From: Acidimicrobiales bacterium | Lineage (GTDB): Bacteria; Actinomycetota; Acidimicrobiia; Acidimicrobiales; Acidimicrobilacustridaceae | Direction: 5' to 3' | Assembly (NCBI GenBank): GCA_023261915.1 | Contig: JALRFT010000271.1 | Coordinates: 1 to 6,521, forward strand | DNA: 6,521 nucleotides | In this document: positions 1 to 5,907 of the stretch, piece after piece | Layout: each line of letters starts with the position of its first letter | Numbering within the stretch: the stretch's first letter is position 1 | Notes under the pieces: generated by a model | Told to the model about the DNA's origin: nothing | Databases searched by the model: none | Seen by the model: the letters and a program-made list of their open reading frames with translations, nothing else | Position numbers and translations under genes: made by a program

Positions 1-1
1 G

Positions 2-835
2 GAAAAGGGTGCCGACGTGGTGGTCGCCACTCCTGGTCGACTCATCGATCTGATCGATCGCAAAGCGACCTCCGTGGCTGACCTCGAGGTGGTGGTGGTT
101 GACGAGGCCGACCGCATGGCCGACATGGGGTTTCTGCCTCAGGTCGAGTGGATCCTGCGTCACACCACGCGTCAACACCAGACCCTGCTGTTCAGCGCCA
201 CGCTCGACGGGGTGGTGGAGACGCTGGTGCAGCGCTACCAGACCGACCCCGTGTACCACGAGGTGGAGTCGCCCACGGTCACGGTTGATCAGATGACCCA
301 CTACTTCCTGCGGGTCCACCAGATGGATCGTGTCAAGGTCGCCGCCCGCATTGCCCGCAGTGTGGATCGCACCATCATGTTCGTAGCCACCAAGCGTGGA
401 GCCGACCGACTGGCGGAGAAATTACGTGACGAGGGCGTGAGTGCGGCCGCCATCCACGGTGACCTACGACAGAGCGACCGGGAGAAGGCCCTAGCCGGTT
501 TCGCCGCCGGGAAGGTGTCGGTGCTCGTGGCCACCGATGTGGCAGCCCGAGGCATCCACATCGACGACGTCGGCATGGTTGTCCACTGGGATCCGTCTGA
601 CGACCACAAGTCGTACCTGCACCGGTCGGGTCGAACGGCCCGAGCCGGGGGCACCGGGGTGGCCGTCACCTTGTTGCTGTGGGATCAGGAACTTGACGTT
701 CGCCGACTCATGCGGCGCCTTGGCATCGACCAGGAGATCGTCGAGGTCTTCTCCAACGATCCCCGGCTTGATGAGCTCGGATCGTGGACCCCGGGACCGG
801 GTCCCAAGGCGGCGGGCAAGCCCCGCCGGCGGTAG
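2..835 (+). CDS. DEAD-box ATP-dependent RNA helicase, 3' part (5' end outside window)
   Basis: RNA helicase of superfamily 2, which unwinds or remodels RNA duplexes with ATP, typically in ribosome assembly or mRNA turnover. The reading frame is open from base 2, so the start and the Q motif and Walker A (motif I) lie upstream; 277 residues are visible. In fragment numbering the motifs appear in order: TPGRL (10-14, motif Ib), DEAD (34-37, motif II), SAT (65-67, motif III), a motif IV region around MFVATKRGAD (126-135), IHGDL (151-155), ATDVAARGI (177-185, motif V) and HRSGRTARAG (207-216, motif VI). Both RecA-like lobes are therefore represented, the first only in part. The protein ends soon after the helicase core with a short basic tail (KPRRR), so it has no long RGG or RNA-binding extension. 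It is RhlE/DeaD-like, but which paralogue cannot be told. The next gene begins 225 bases downstream and is functionally unrelated. Confidence 0.95.
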   Translation, partial: EKGADVVVATPGRLIDLIDRKATSVADLEVVVVDEADRMADMGFLPQVEWILRHTTRQHQTLLFSATLDGVVETLVQRYQTDPVYHEVESPTVTVDQMTHYFLRVHQMDRVKVAARIARSVDRTIMFVATKRGADRLAEKLRDEGVSAAAIHGDLRQSDREKALAGFAAGKVSVLVATDVAARGIHIDDVGMVVHWDPSDDHKSYLHRSGRTARAGGTGVAVTLLLWDQELDVRRLMRRLGIDQEIVEVFSNDPRLDELGSWTPGPGPKAAGKPRRR

Positions 836-843
836 GTCCGCCG
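811..843 (+). terminator. two adjacent GC hairpins over the helicase stop codon (possible weak terminator)
   Basis: Two perfect 6-bp GC stems sit back to back. GGCGGG (811-816) pairs with CCCGCC (822-827) around a 5-nt loop, and CGGCGG (827-832) pairs with CCGCCG (838-843) around a 5-nt loop that holds the stop codon TAG. They share base 827, so they may be alternatives. There is no T-run after them. High-GC bacteria do use hairpins without U-tails, but chance stems are also common at this GC content, so this is only a candidate. Confidence 0.25.
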
Positions 844-1046
844 CAGCTCGCCCGGCTGATCTCGCGACGTCACTGCCCGCGGCGTTGATCTCCGGCACTT
901 CCCCTCGGGCGTCTTCAACTTTGGGGACCGCGGCCAACCATGGCCTGATGCCGGAGCCGCCCTCCCGCGGGTAGACGCCAACCGGGGGTATCTCGCCCCA
1001 GCAGCGTCCCGGTGGCTAACCTCTCCTCTGTTACGAAGTCACATCT

Positions 1047-1051
1047 GGAGG
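1047..1051 (+). promoter_or_regulatory. ribosome binding site of the Gly-rich surface protein
   Basis: GGAGG lies 9 bases upstream of the ATG at 1061. It is the clearest Shine-Dalgarno sequence in the window and fixes the start at 1061 rather than the in-frame ATG at 1082. A possible -10 element of TANNNT type (TAACCT, 1017-1022) lies about 40 bases upstream of the ATG, but I find no matching -35, so the promoter is not called. Confidence 0.75.
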
Positions 1052-1060
1052 CTGATCCCC

Positions 1061-2452
1061 ATGTCCACGACATCGCGTCTCATGAGCGCCTTGGGCGCCG
1101 CTGCCCTCATTGGATCGGCCATTGCTGCCGTGCCATCGGGAGCCGGTGCCGGAGGCCCCGCGTACCGCATCACCGCCGGCGTCGAGGTCATTGAGGTGGT
1201 GGTAGTCGGAGGCCGAGGTGGCAACGCCGGGTCGTTCCTTTTCCAAGAGGGGGGAGTGGGCTGTCAGGTCACCGCATCGCTAACCGTGGCGACCGGGGAC
1301 AGCGTGACCTGGCTTCTTGGCCGCCCCGGTCAGGACACCACGTTCGCCACGAACGAACAGCCCGGTGGCGTTGGCGGGGCAGGGGCCCGTCCGGGTGGTT
1401 TCGGTGGCGCTACCGAGCAGACATTCAGCAACAGTGCAACCCCCGGCCCCGGTGGGGGCGGCGCATCGTCACTGAGCCTCAACGGGGCGGAGCAGATCAT
1501 CGCCGCTGGCGGTGCCGGTGGCAGTGCAACTACCGGTGGTGGAAGCGCCTGTTACGCGAACACGCCCGTAGGTAGCGATGGCTTTGGGACCGTACCCACG
1601 GCTGGTGGCGCATTCACCCCGACTGCCGGTGGGGTGGGAGGTCTCAGCAACGGTGGTTCTTCCACGCCGCCTCCCGGGACAGCCGGGCAGAGCTCAACCG
1701 GATCGCCCCCGGGCGCCGGTGGCACCGGCGGTCCAGGTCGCTTCGGCGGCAATGGCGGTGGCGGCGGTGGCGGCGGAATCTCCGGTGGCGGCGGTGGAGC
1801 TGGCCAGAACAGCTTTAACGGGACCAGCAACACTGGCGGAGCAGGCCTGAGTGGCGCTCCTGATGCACCCACCGGTGTGGCTCCGGCTCAATTTGGCGGT
1901 GGTCCGCGCTCCACAGGGTTGATCCTGATCCGTGAGGTTGACATCGACACGGCGACGCTGCCCGGCGGCACGACGGGGACCGCCTACTCGGCAACCCTTG
2001 ACGCCACCCTCACTGAATACAGTGACAGTGCCATCGTCGTTTCGGCATCGGTGGCGGCCCTCACCGATGATGTCGTGTGGTCACTCGCCGACGGTTCGGC
2101 ACCACTTCCGAGCGGCCTGACACTCGCCGGCGACGGGACGCTGTCGGGGACTCCGACCGCAACGGGGACGACCACCGTTACGCTCAGCGCCGAGGTCCTC
2201 GATGACTCCGGCAACGTTCGGGCACGCACGGTCGCCGATTTCGACATCGTCGTCTCCGATGGCCCCACGCCGACAACGGAACCGACACCGACCTCGACCA
2301 CTGAGGCGGCGCCGAGCACCACGGTGCCGGGCGGGTCGGGCACCCTCCCAGCCACCGGCGCTGGCGGAGTGGCACCGCTCGTGGCCGCCGGTCTGGCACT
2401 CGCCGGATCGGGCGTCGGCCTCGGCTGGGTGGCCCGACGCCGCCGCAGCTGA
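1061..2452 (+). CDS. secreted glycine-rich protein with putative Ig-like domain and LPXTG sorting signal
   Basis: Predicted cell-wall-anchored surface protein of 463 residues; function unknown. Residues 1-30 look like a Sec signal peptide (short polar start, hydrophobic LGAAALIGSAIAA, small residues at the end). Residues about 42-290 form a glycine-rich domain: a beta-strand-like opening (VIEVVVVGG), repeated GG/GA motifs with a poly-Gly core at 229-248, and a closing strand GLILI (286-290), as in bacterial Gly-rich extracellular domains. Residues about 298-398 resemble a putative Ig (He_PIG-type) domain: LPGGTTGTAYSATL, then LPSGLTLAGDGTLSGTP. A Thr/Pro/Glu linker (401-427) leads to LPATG (429-433), a hydrophobic segment (about 437-457) and RRRRS, the classic sortase substrate tail. 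There are two cysteines in the mature part (68, 164), which could form a disulfide. The gene stands alone between the helicase and a strong terminator. The domain assignments rest on sequence pattern only. Confidence 0.88.
   Translation: MSTTSRLMSALGAAALIGSAIAAVPSGAGAGGPAYRITAGVEVIEVVVVGGRGGNAGSFLFQEGGVGCQVTASLTVATGDSVTWLLGRPGQDTTFATNEQPGGVGGAGARPGGFGGATEQTFSNSATPGPGGGGASSLSLNGAEQIIAAGGAGGSATTGGGSACYANTPVGSDGFGTVPTAGGAFTPTAGGVGGLSNGGSSTPPPGTAGQSSTGSPPGAGGTGGPGRFGGNGGGGGGGGISGGGGGAGQNSFNGTSNTGGAGLSGAPDAPTGVAPAQFGGGPRSTGLILIREVDIDTATLPGGTTGTAYSATLDATLTEYSDSAIVVSASVAALTDDVVWSLADGSAPLPSGLTLAGDGTLSGTPTATGTTTVTLSAEVLDDSGNVRARTVADFDIVVSDGPTPTTEPTPTSTTEAAPSTTVPGGSGTLPATGAGGVAPLVAAGLALAGSGVGLGWVARRRRS
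1718..1804 (+). repeat. poly-glycine low-complexity tract
   Basis: This encodes residues 220-248 of the surface protein and is mostly GGT/GGC/GGA codons, with a run of eight consecutive glycines and a second run of five. It is a simple-sequence tract prone to slippage in multiples of three, which would vary the length of the Gly-rich domain without breaking the frame. It also produces a proline-rich shadow frame on the opposite strand. Confidence 0.7.
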
Positions 2453-2463
2453 CCGCAGGAACA

Positions 2464-2494
2464 GATGCCCCGGGGGTTCTGCCCCCGGGGTGTT
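2464..2494 (+). terminator. strong GC-rich terminator hairpin after the surface protein gene
   Basis: CCCCGGGGG (2468-2476) pairs perfectly with CCCCCGGGG (2482-2490) around the loop TTCTG. The stem can be lengthened outward by G-U and A-U pairs to 2464/2494. It starts 12 bases after the TGA of the upstream gene and is followed by TGTTCC, a short, weak U-tract. Position and stem strength make this a convincing intrinsic terminator that separates the surface protein gene from the methionine cluster. Confidence 0.8.
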
Positions 2495-2505
2495 CCCCGC
2501 CCTAC

Positions 2506-2532
2506 TTGACCCCCGGGTCATTGACGTAGTGC
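2506..2532 (+). promoter_or_regulatory. candidate promoter of the metX transcript
   Basis: TTGACC (2506-2511) matches a -35 box, and TAGTGC (2527-2532), 15 bases further on, is a poor -10. Transcription would begin near 2540, just at the 5' edge of the riboswitch. A second TTGACG at 2521-2526 would put its -10 inside the aptamer and is less likely. The spacing is short and the -10 lacks the final T, so confidence is low. The position between the terminator and the riboswitch is the main argument. Confidence 0.35.
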
Positions 2533-2540
2533 ACTAGAGG

Positions 2541-2650
2541 AGACATTAGGAGTGGCCCGGGTTACCGGGTCCGGCAACCTGGGACGGACACCCAAGGTGC
2601 CTCCCGCCTCGGCGGGGATGTGGCCGGTCATCCGGCAACGAAGTGTCCGG
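2541..2650 (+). promoter_or_regulatory. SAM riboswitch (SAM-I/IV clan) upstream of metX
   Basis: The aptamer binds S-adenosylmethionine and would shut down the downstream methionine genes when SAM is plentiful. The conserved SAM-I/IV core is visible: CCGGCAACC (2571-2579), then hairpin P3, then AAGGTGC (2594-2600). P3 forms from ACC+TGGG (2577-2583) and CCCA+GGT (2591-2594, 2596-2598) with a bulged A, loop about 2584-2590. The P2-like arm has GGAG (2549-2552) opposite CTCC (2601-2604) and an inner stem CCCGG/CCGGG (2556-2560/2565-2569) with loop GTTA. A P4-like hairpin CCGC-CTCG-GCGG (2604-2615) follows. A short P1 can form from ACAT (2543-2546) and ATGT (2618-2621). The P3 loop CGGACAC (2585-2591) is complementary to GTGTCCG (2643-2649), a possible extra pseudoknot as described for SAM-IV relatives. 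The subclass (SAM-I, SAM-IV or SAM-I/IV variant) is not settled. Placement directly before metX fits the known regulon. Confidence 0.8.
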
Positions 2651-2685
2651 CAGGTACGTCCTGTCGAACCGGCAACTTGGTGTCC
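2632..2685 (+). repeat. two 17-nt near-identical direct repeats in the metX leader
   Basis: The repeats are at 2632-2648 and 2669-2685, starting 37 bases apart. Both read CCGGCAAC, then three variable bases (GAA or TTG), then GTGTCC, so 14 of 17 positions agree. The CCGGCAAC half also occurs in the aptamer itself (2571-2578). GTGTCC is complementary to GGACAC in the P3 loop (2586-2591), so each repeat could pair with it. Confidence 0.75.
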
Positions 2686-2702
2686 ACCCTTCGACGACAC
2701 CC
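2643..2702 (+). promoter_or_regulatory. probable expression platform of the SAM riboswitch
   Basis: Leader between aptamer and metX start. GGTGTC (2679-2684) can pair with GACACC (2696-2701) to form a 6-bp hairpin ending one base before the ATG at 2703. The same strand, CTTGGTGTCC (2676-2685), can instead pair with GGACACCCAAG (2586-2596) of aptamer P3, with one bulged C. The two pairings exclude each other: with SAM bound, P3 is closed and the start-codon hairpin can form (off); without SAM, P3 could open and free the start (on). A second hairpin, GGCAGG/CCTGTC (2649-2654/2660-2665), lies between. There is no T-run and no good Shine-Dalgarno, so control at translation initiation is likelier than transcription termination. 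The mechanism is inference from complementarity. Confidence 0.45.
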
Positions 2703-3935
2703 ATGAGCCCACACGAACCTTCGGCTACGAGCGATCAGCCTCCGGTACCCCCGGTGCCCTTCAGCGATGCCACGTTCGCGCCCAGTGGAGCGTGGCAACC
2801 CGGTGACCCCGCGGGGCGCCGCCAGTTCGTGGAAGTTGCCAACCCGTCTCGGCCGTTCGCTCTGGAGGGTGGCGGTGCCCTTGGGTCGGTGACGATGGCC
2901 TATGAGACGTGGGGTGAGTTGTCCTCGACGGCCGACAACGCCGTGCTCGTGTGTCACGCCCTCACCGGTGACAGCCACGCCGCCGGTGGTATCGGTCAGG
3001 GACATCCAACGCCCGGGTGGTGGGACGACCTGATCGGCCCGGGGCGGGCTATCGACACCAACGAGTGGTTCGTAGTGTGCATCAACGATCTTGGCGGCTG
3101 TCAGGGCTCAACCGGGCCGGCATCCATCAACCCGGCTACCGGCAACCCCTATGGCAGCGGCTTCGGGGTCGTGACCATGCGCGACATCGTTCGTGCCCAA
3201 CGCAGTGTCGCCGACAATCTCGGTATTGAGGCGTGGGCGGCCGTCATCGGCGGTTCCATGGGGGGCATGGTCGCACTCGAGTGGGCCGTGATGTTCCCCG
3301 AGCGGGTGCGCGGTCTCGCCGCCATTGCCACCACCGCGGCCGCCTCCGCCCTCCAGATTGCCTGGAGTGCCGTGGAGCGTCGGGCCATCGCCTTTGATCC
3401 GGGATGGGCGGGAGGCGATTACTACGACGCGCCTGCGGGAACGGGCCCCCATCGGGGTCTCGCCCTCGCCCGCCAGATCGCCCAGGTCACCTACCGCACC
3501 GGTCCGCTGTTCGACCAGCGTTTCGGCCGGTCCACGGTGGACCCCATGGACGAAGGCCTCAGCCAGTGGCAGCGCTTCGACATTGAGGGTTATCTCGACC
3601 ACCACGGCACCAAACTCGTGCGTCGTTTCGACGCCAACTCGTACCTAGTGCTGTCCAAGGCCATGGACCTCCACGACGTCGGCCGGGGTCGAGGTGGCAT
3701 CGAGGCAGCACTGGCGCGCGTGTCGGCCCGATGTCTCATCGGTTCGATCGACTCGGACCTGTTGTATCCACCGAGTGAACAGGACGAACTTGTCAATGGA
3801 CTGTCGGCGGGGGGCGCAACCTGTCGTGCGTTCACCATTGCGAGCCCGCACGGTCACGACGCGTTCTTGTTGGAACCCGACCAGGTGGGCCCGGCGCTCA
3901 CCGGACTCCTCGACGAGGTTGGCAACGATGGCTGA
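2703..3935 (+). CDS. metX: homoserine O-acetyltransferase (MetX)
   Basis: Cytosolic alpha/beta-hydrolase-fold enzyme that transfers an acyl group, normally acetyl from acetyl-CoA, to the hydroxyl of L-homoserine, the first committed step of methionine synthesis. From the ATG at 2703 it has 410 residues, against about 370-380 for most relatives; the excess is a Pro/Ser-rich N-terminal tail of about 30. Family hallmarks in order: HALTGDSHAAGG (85-96), GHPTPGWWD (100-108), GGCQGSTGP (131-139), nucleophile elbow GGSMGGM with Ser185, HDVGRGRGG (324-332), SDLLYPP with catalytic Asp352, and GHDAF with catalytic His385. A frame-compatible GTG at 2643 would add 20 residues but lies in the riboswitch region, so it is rejected. 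No good Shine-Dalgarno precedes the ATG. The stop overlaps the start of the next gene by 8 bases. MetX sequences can be succinyl-specific in some lineages; acetyl is the default for actinobacteria. Confidence 0.95.
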   Translation: MSPHEPSATSDQPPVPPVPFSDATFAPSGAWQPGDPAGRRQFVEVANPSRPFALEGGGALGSVTMAYETWGELSSTADNAVLVCHALTGDSHAAGGIGQGHPTPGWWDDLIGPGRAIDTNEWFVVCINDLGGCQGSTGPASINPATGNPYGSGFGVVTMRDIVRAQRSVADNLGIEAWAAVIGGSMGGMVALEWAVMFPERVRGLAAIATTAAASALQIAWSAVERRAIAFDPGWAGGDYYDAPAGTGPHRGLALARQIAQVTYRTGPLFDQRFGRSTVDPMDEGLSQWQRFDIEGYLDHHGTKLVRRFDANSYLVLSKAMDLHDVGRGRGGIEAALARVSARCLIGSIDSDLLYPPSEQDELVNGLSAGGATCRAFTIASPHGHDAFLLEPDQVGPALTGLLDEVGNDG

Positions 3936-5088
3936 GACCACTCCCGATCCCGAAACTACGGCGGTCACTGCCGGTCGATCAGGTGATGACGGGGCGCTCG
4001 CCCCCACCATCTGGGAGACCACGACGTTCACCTCTCCTGACGTGGCCGCCGCCCGGGCGGCGGCGACCTCAACGACCGAGTCGCGCTTCTACTCCCGCAA
4101 TGGCAACCCCACCGTGGCCGCCTTCGAAGAGGCGGTGGCTGAACTCGAAGGGGCCGAGGCGGCCCGGGCATTCGCCTCGGGGATGGGTGCGCTCTCAGCA
4201 GTCGTGCTCGCCTTCTGCTCGTCAGGCGATCACCTCGTGGCCCAGTACCAGCTGTATGGCGGCACCGCTCAGTTGCTCGGGGCGGTGTGTCCCCGTTTCG
4301 GTATCGACGTCACGTTCGTCGACGGCACCGAACCGGGAGCGTTCGCCGCTGCCGTGCAGCCCGGCCGCACGGTGCTGGTGCTGGCCGAGACCCCGGCAAA
4401 CCCCGCGCTCGACATCGTGGACCTCGATGCCCTTGGCGCTATCAAGGGACCCATCACCGTGGTGGATTCCACCTTCGCCACCCCCCTCGGTCAGCGGCCC
4501 CTCGACCATGGGGTGGATCTGGTGGTGCACTCGGCGACCAAGGCCATCGCTGGTCACAACGACGCCACCTTGGGAGTGGTGGCCGGCGAGCGCGAACTCA
4601 TCGACTGGCTGTGGGGGTTCGCCGTGATCCACGGCGCTTCCGCCTCACCCCACGACGCTGCCAACGGACTGCGGGGCCTACGCACGCTCGCCGTGCGCCT
4701 CGAGCGTCAGGCGAGCACCGCCCAGCGTCTCGCCGAGACCCTCGTCGCCCACCCCCGGGTGTCCAATGTGCGCTACCCAGGTCTGCCCAGCCACCGCGGG
4801 CATGACCTCGCCGCCGCCCAGATGCGCAACTTCGGTGGGCTGCTCAGCTTCGACGTTGACGGCGACGGGGCCGCCGTGGGGTTCATTGAACGGCTGGCGC
4901 TGGTGCGCATCGCCACCTCACTCGGCGGACCCGAGACGCTCGCCACCCACCCGGTGTCGACCACCCACCATCACCTCAACGCCGACGGCCGGGTCCGTCT
5001 CGGCATCAGTGACGCCACCGTCCGCCTGTCGGTGGGCCTCGAACATCCTGACGACGTCATCGCCGACGTGGTGTCCGCCCTCGGGTGA
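3928..5088 (+). CDS. PLP-dependent cystathionine gamma-synthase / O-acylhomoserine sulfhydrylase-like enzyme (MetB/MetZ type)
   Basis: Cys/Met-metabolism PLP enzyme of the gamma-family, 386 residues, the size of MetB/MetZ and shorter than typical MetY (about 430-450). Visible motifs: YSRNGNPT (55-62; Tyr and Arg reach the neighbouring subunit's PLP phosphate), SGMGA (84-88), Tyr110 in QLYGGT (stacks on PLP), ETPANP (154-159), Asp180 in VVDSTFATP (contacts the pyridine N), SATK with Schiff-base Lys205, SLGG (331-334), HPVSTTH (341-347) and Arg366 in VRLSVG (binds substrate carboxylate). It should use the O-acylhomoserine made by MetX, with cysteine (giving cystathionine) or sulfide (giving homocysteine); motifs alone do not decide. 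A gamma-lyase is possible but less likely next to metX. The ATG at 3928 overlaps the metX stop by 8 bases, suggesting translational coupling. Upstream in-frame GTG starts would only translate metX in the wrong frame. Confidence 0.9.
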   Translation: MAETTPDPETTAVTAGRSGDDGALAPTIWETTTFTSPDVAAARAAATSTTESRFYSRNGNPTVAAFEEAVAELEGAEAARAFASGMGALSAVVLAFCSSGDHLVAQYQLYGGTAQLLGAVCPRFGIDVTFVDGTEPGAFAAAVQPGRTVLVLAETPANPALDIVDLDALGAIKGPITVVDSTFATPLGQRPLDHGVDLVVHSATKAIAGHNDATLGVVAGERELIDWLWGFAVIHGASASPHDAANGLRGLRTLAVRLERQASTAQRLAETLVAHPRVSNVRYPGLPSHRGHDLAAAQMRNFGGLLSFDVDGDGAAVGFIERLALVRIATSLGGPETLATHPVSTTHHHLNADGRVRLGISDATVRLSVGLEHPDDVIADVVSALG

Positions 5089-5091
5089 ATC

Positions 5092-5907
5092 GTGCCCGAA
5101 CTCATTGAGGTCGACATCTACCGTCGGGCTGCCGCCCGACTGCGCGGGGCCACCATCGACCGCGTTGAGGTCGTCGACCCGCGGTTCGTGCGTCCCGCCG
5201 GGGGAGCAGCCCGTCTCCGCCGGGCGTTGAAGGGACGCAAACTCGGTGAGCCGCAACGGACGGGGAAACTCCTCGTGCTGCCCACCGATGGGGCGTCGCT
5301 CGGGATGCGCTTTGGGATGACCGGCGTGTTGGGTATCGACGGCGACGACACACTCGAAGAACTCTTCTACGGCCCGTCCCGACAGAACCCGGCGTGGATC
5401 CGTCTGCGCATCCACACTGCTGCTGGGATTCTCTACGTCCGTGACCCGCGCATCCTCGGGTCAGTAGAACTCGATCCTGACGTGTCGCGTCTCGGACCTG
5501 ACGCCCTCGCCATAACCCCGACACAGTTGCGGGACGCCCTCGACGGGTCCGCTGCGGCGCTCAAGGCCCGTCTCATGGACCAACAGCGAATCGCCGGCGT
5601 GGGGAACCTGATCGCCGATGAGGTGTTGTGGCGGGCCGGGCTTGCCCCGGGTCGGCCCGCCGGGTCACTGGACGCCAACGACCACTGCCGACTGCACCGG
5701 CACCTGCGGCGCACCCTCGATGACCTGATCGCTGCCGGGGGCTCCCACCTCGGCACCATGACCGCTCACCGTCACCCCGGTGGCCGGTGCCCCAGAGACG
5801 GTGCCGAACTGCGGCGGTCGACCGTGGGTGGGCGCACCTCGTGGTGGTGTCCCCGTCATCAGGTCACGGTCCCGGCAACCTCAGCCCGCCGGGCGAGGAC
5901 CCGATGA
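5092..5907 (+). CDS. Fpg/Nei-family DNA glycosylase with atypical zinc finger
   Basis: Base-excision repair enzyme of 271 residues (E. coli Fpg has 269) that removes oxidised bases and nicks the abasic site. The GTG start at 5092 is fixed by the family's essential N-terminus: after Met removal the chain begins Pro-Glu (PELIEVD), Pro being the catalytic nucleophile. Further on: beta-hairpin lysine in RTGKLL (K59), GMTG with void-filling Met76, DPR with Arg120, helix-two-turn-helix LMDQQRIAGVGNLIADEVLW (161-180, with Asn172), and a C-terminal finger containing the conserved Arg248 in GGRTSWWCP. The finger is unusual: CPRD (233-236) and CPRH (253-256) replace the two CxxC pairs. The residues after Arg120 read ILG where Fpg has RFG, so the intercalating Phe is Leu. 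It looks closer to Fpg than to Nei, but lesion specificity is open. Only 3 bases separate it from the preceding stop; no clear Shine-Dalgarno. Confidence 0.88.
   Translation: MPELIEVDIYRRAAARLRGATIDRVEVVDPRFVRPAGGAARLRRALKGRKLGEPQRTGKLLVLPTDGASLGMRFGMTGVLGIDGDDTLEELFYGPSRQNPAWIRLRIHTAAGILYVRDPRILGSVELDPDVSRLGPDALAITPTQLRDALDGSAAALKARLMDQQRIAGVGNLIADEVLWRAGLAPGRPAGSLDANDHCRLHRHLRRTLDDLIAAGGSHLGTMTAHRHPGGRCPRDGAELRRSTVGGRTSWWCPRHQVTVPATSARRARTR

Noticed and set aside
491..981. Frames on both strands extending past the helicase stop into 836-981
   Set aside because: They are mostly shadows of the helicase in high-GC DNA, with no recognisable protein or ribosome binding site. I see no gene in 836-1060.
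1552..1872. Proline-rich frame of 106 codons on the - strand
   Set aside because: It is the antisense reading of the poly-Gly codons in the surface protein. It has no ribosome binding site and no independent signal.
1200..1900. Mycobacterial PE_PGRS-like protein
   Set aside because: Only the glycine richness is shared. There is no PE domain, and the signal peptide, Ig-like domain and LPATG tail point to a sortase-anchored protein.
2508..2519. GACCCCCGGGTC as a separate terminator or operator
   Set aside because: The stem is only 4-5 bp with a tiny loop, and it overlaps the candidate -35. It is easily a chance palindrome in GC-rich DNA next to the stronger hairpin at 2464-2494.
2632..2685. 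A second, tandem SAM aptamer
   Set aside because: CCGGCAAC recurs twice but without a following P3 stem and AAGGTGC segment, so no complete second aptamer can be built.
2643..2702. In-frame GTG at 2643 as a longer metX start (20 extra residues)
   Set aside because: It lies in the riboswitch/leader structure and would add a tail foreign to the family. The ATG at 2703 already gives a longer than usual protein.
3694..3927. GTG at 3694 as start of the PLP enzyme, adding 78 residues
   Set aside because: The added residues are metX read in another frame and match no part of the PLP family. The ATG at 3928 gives the normal 386-residue length.
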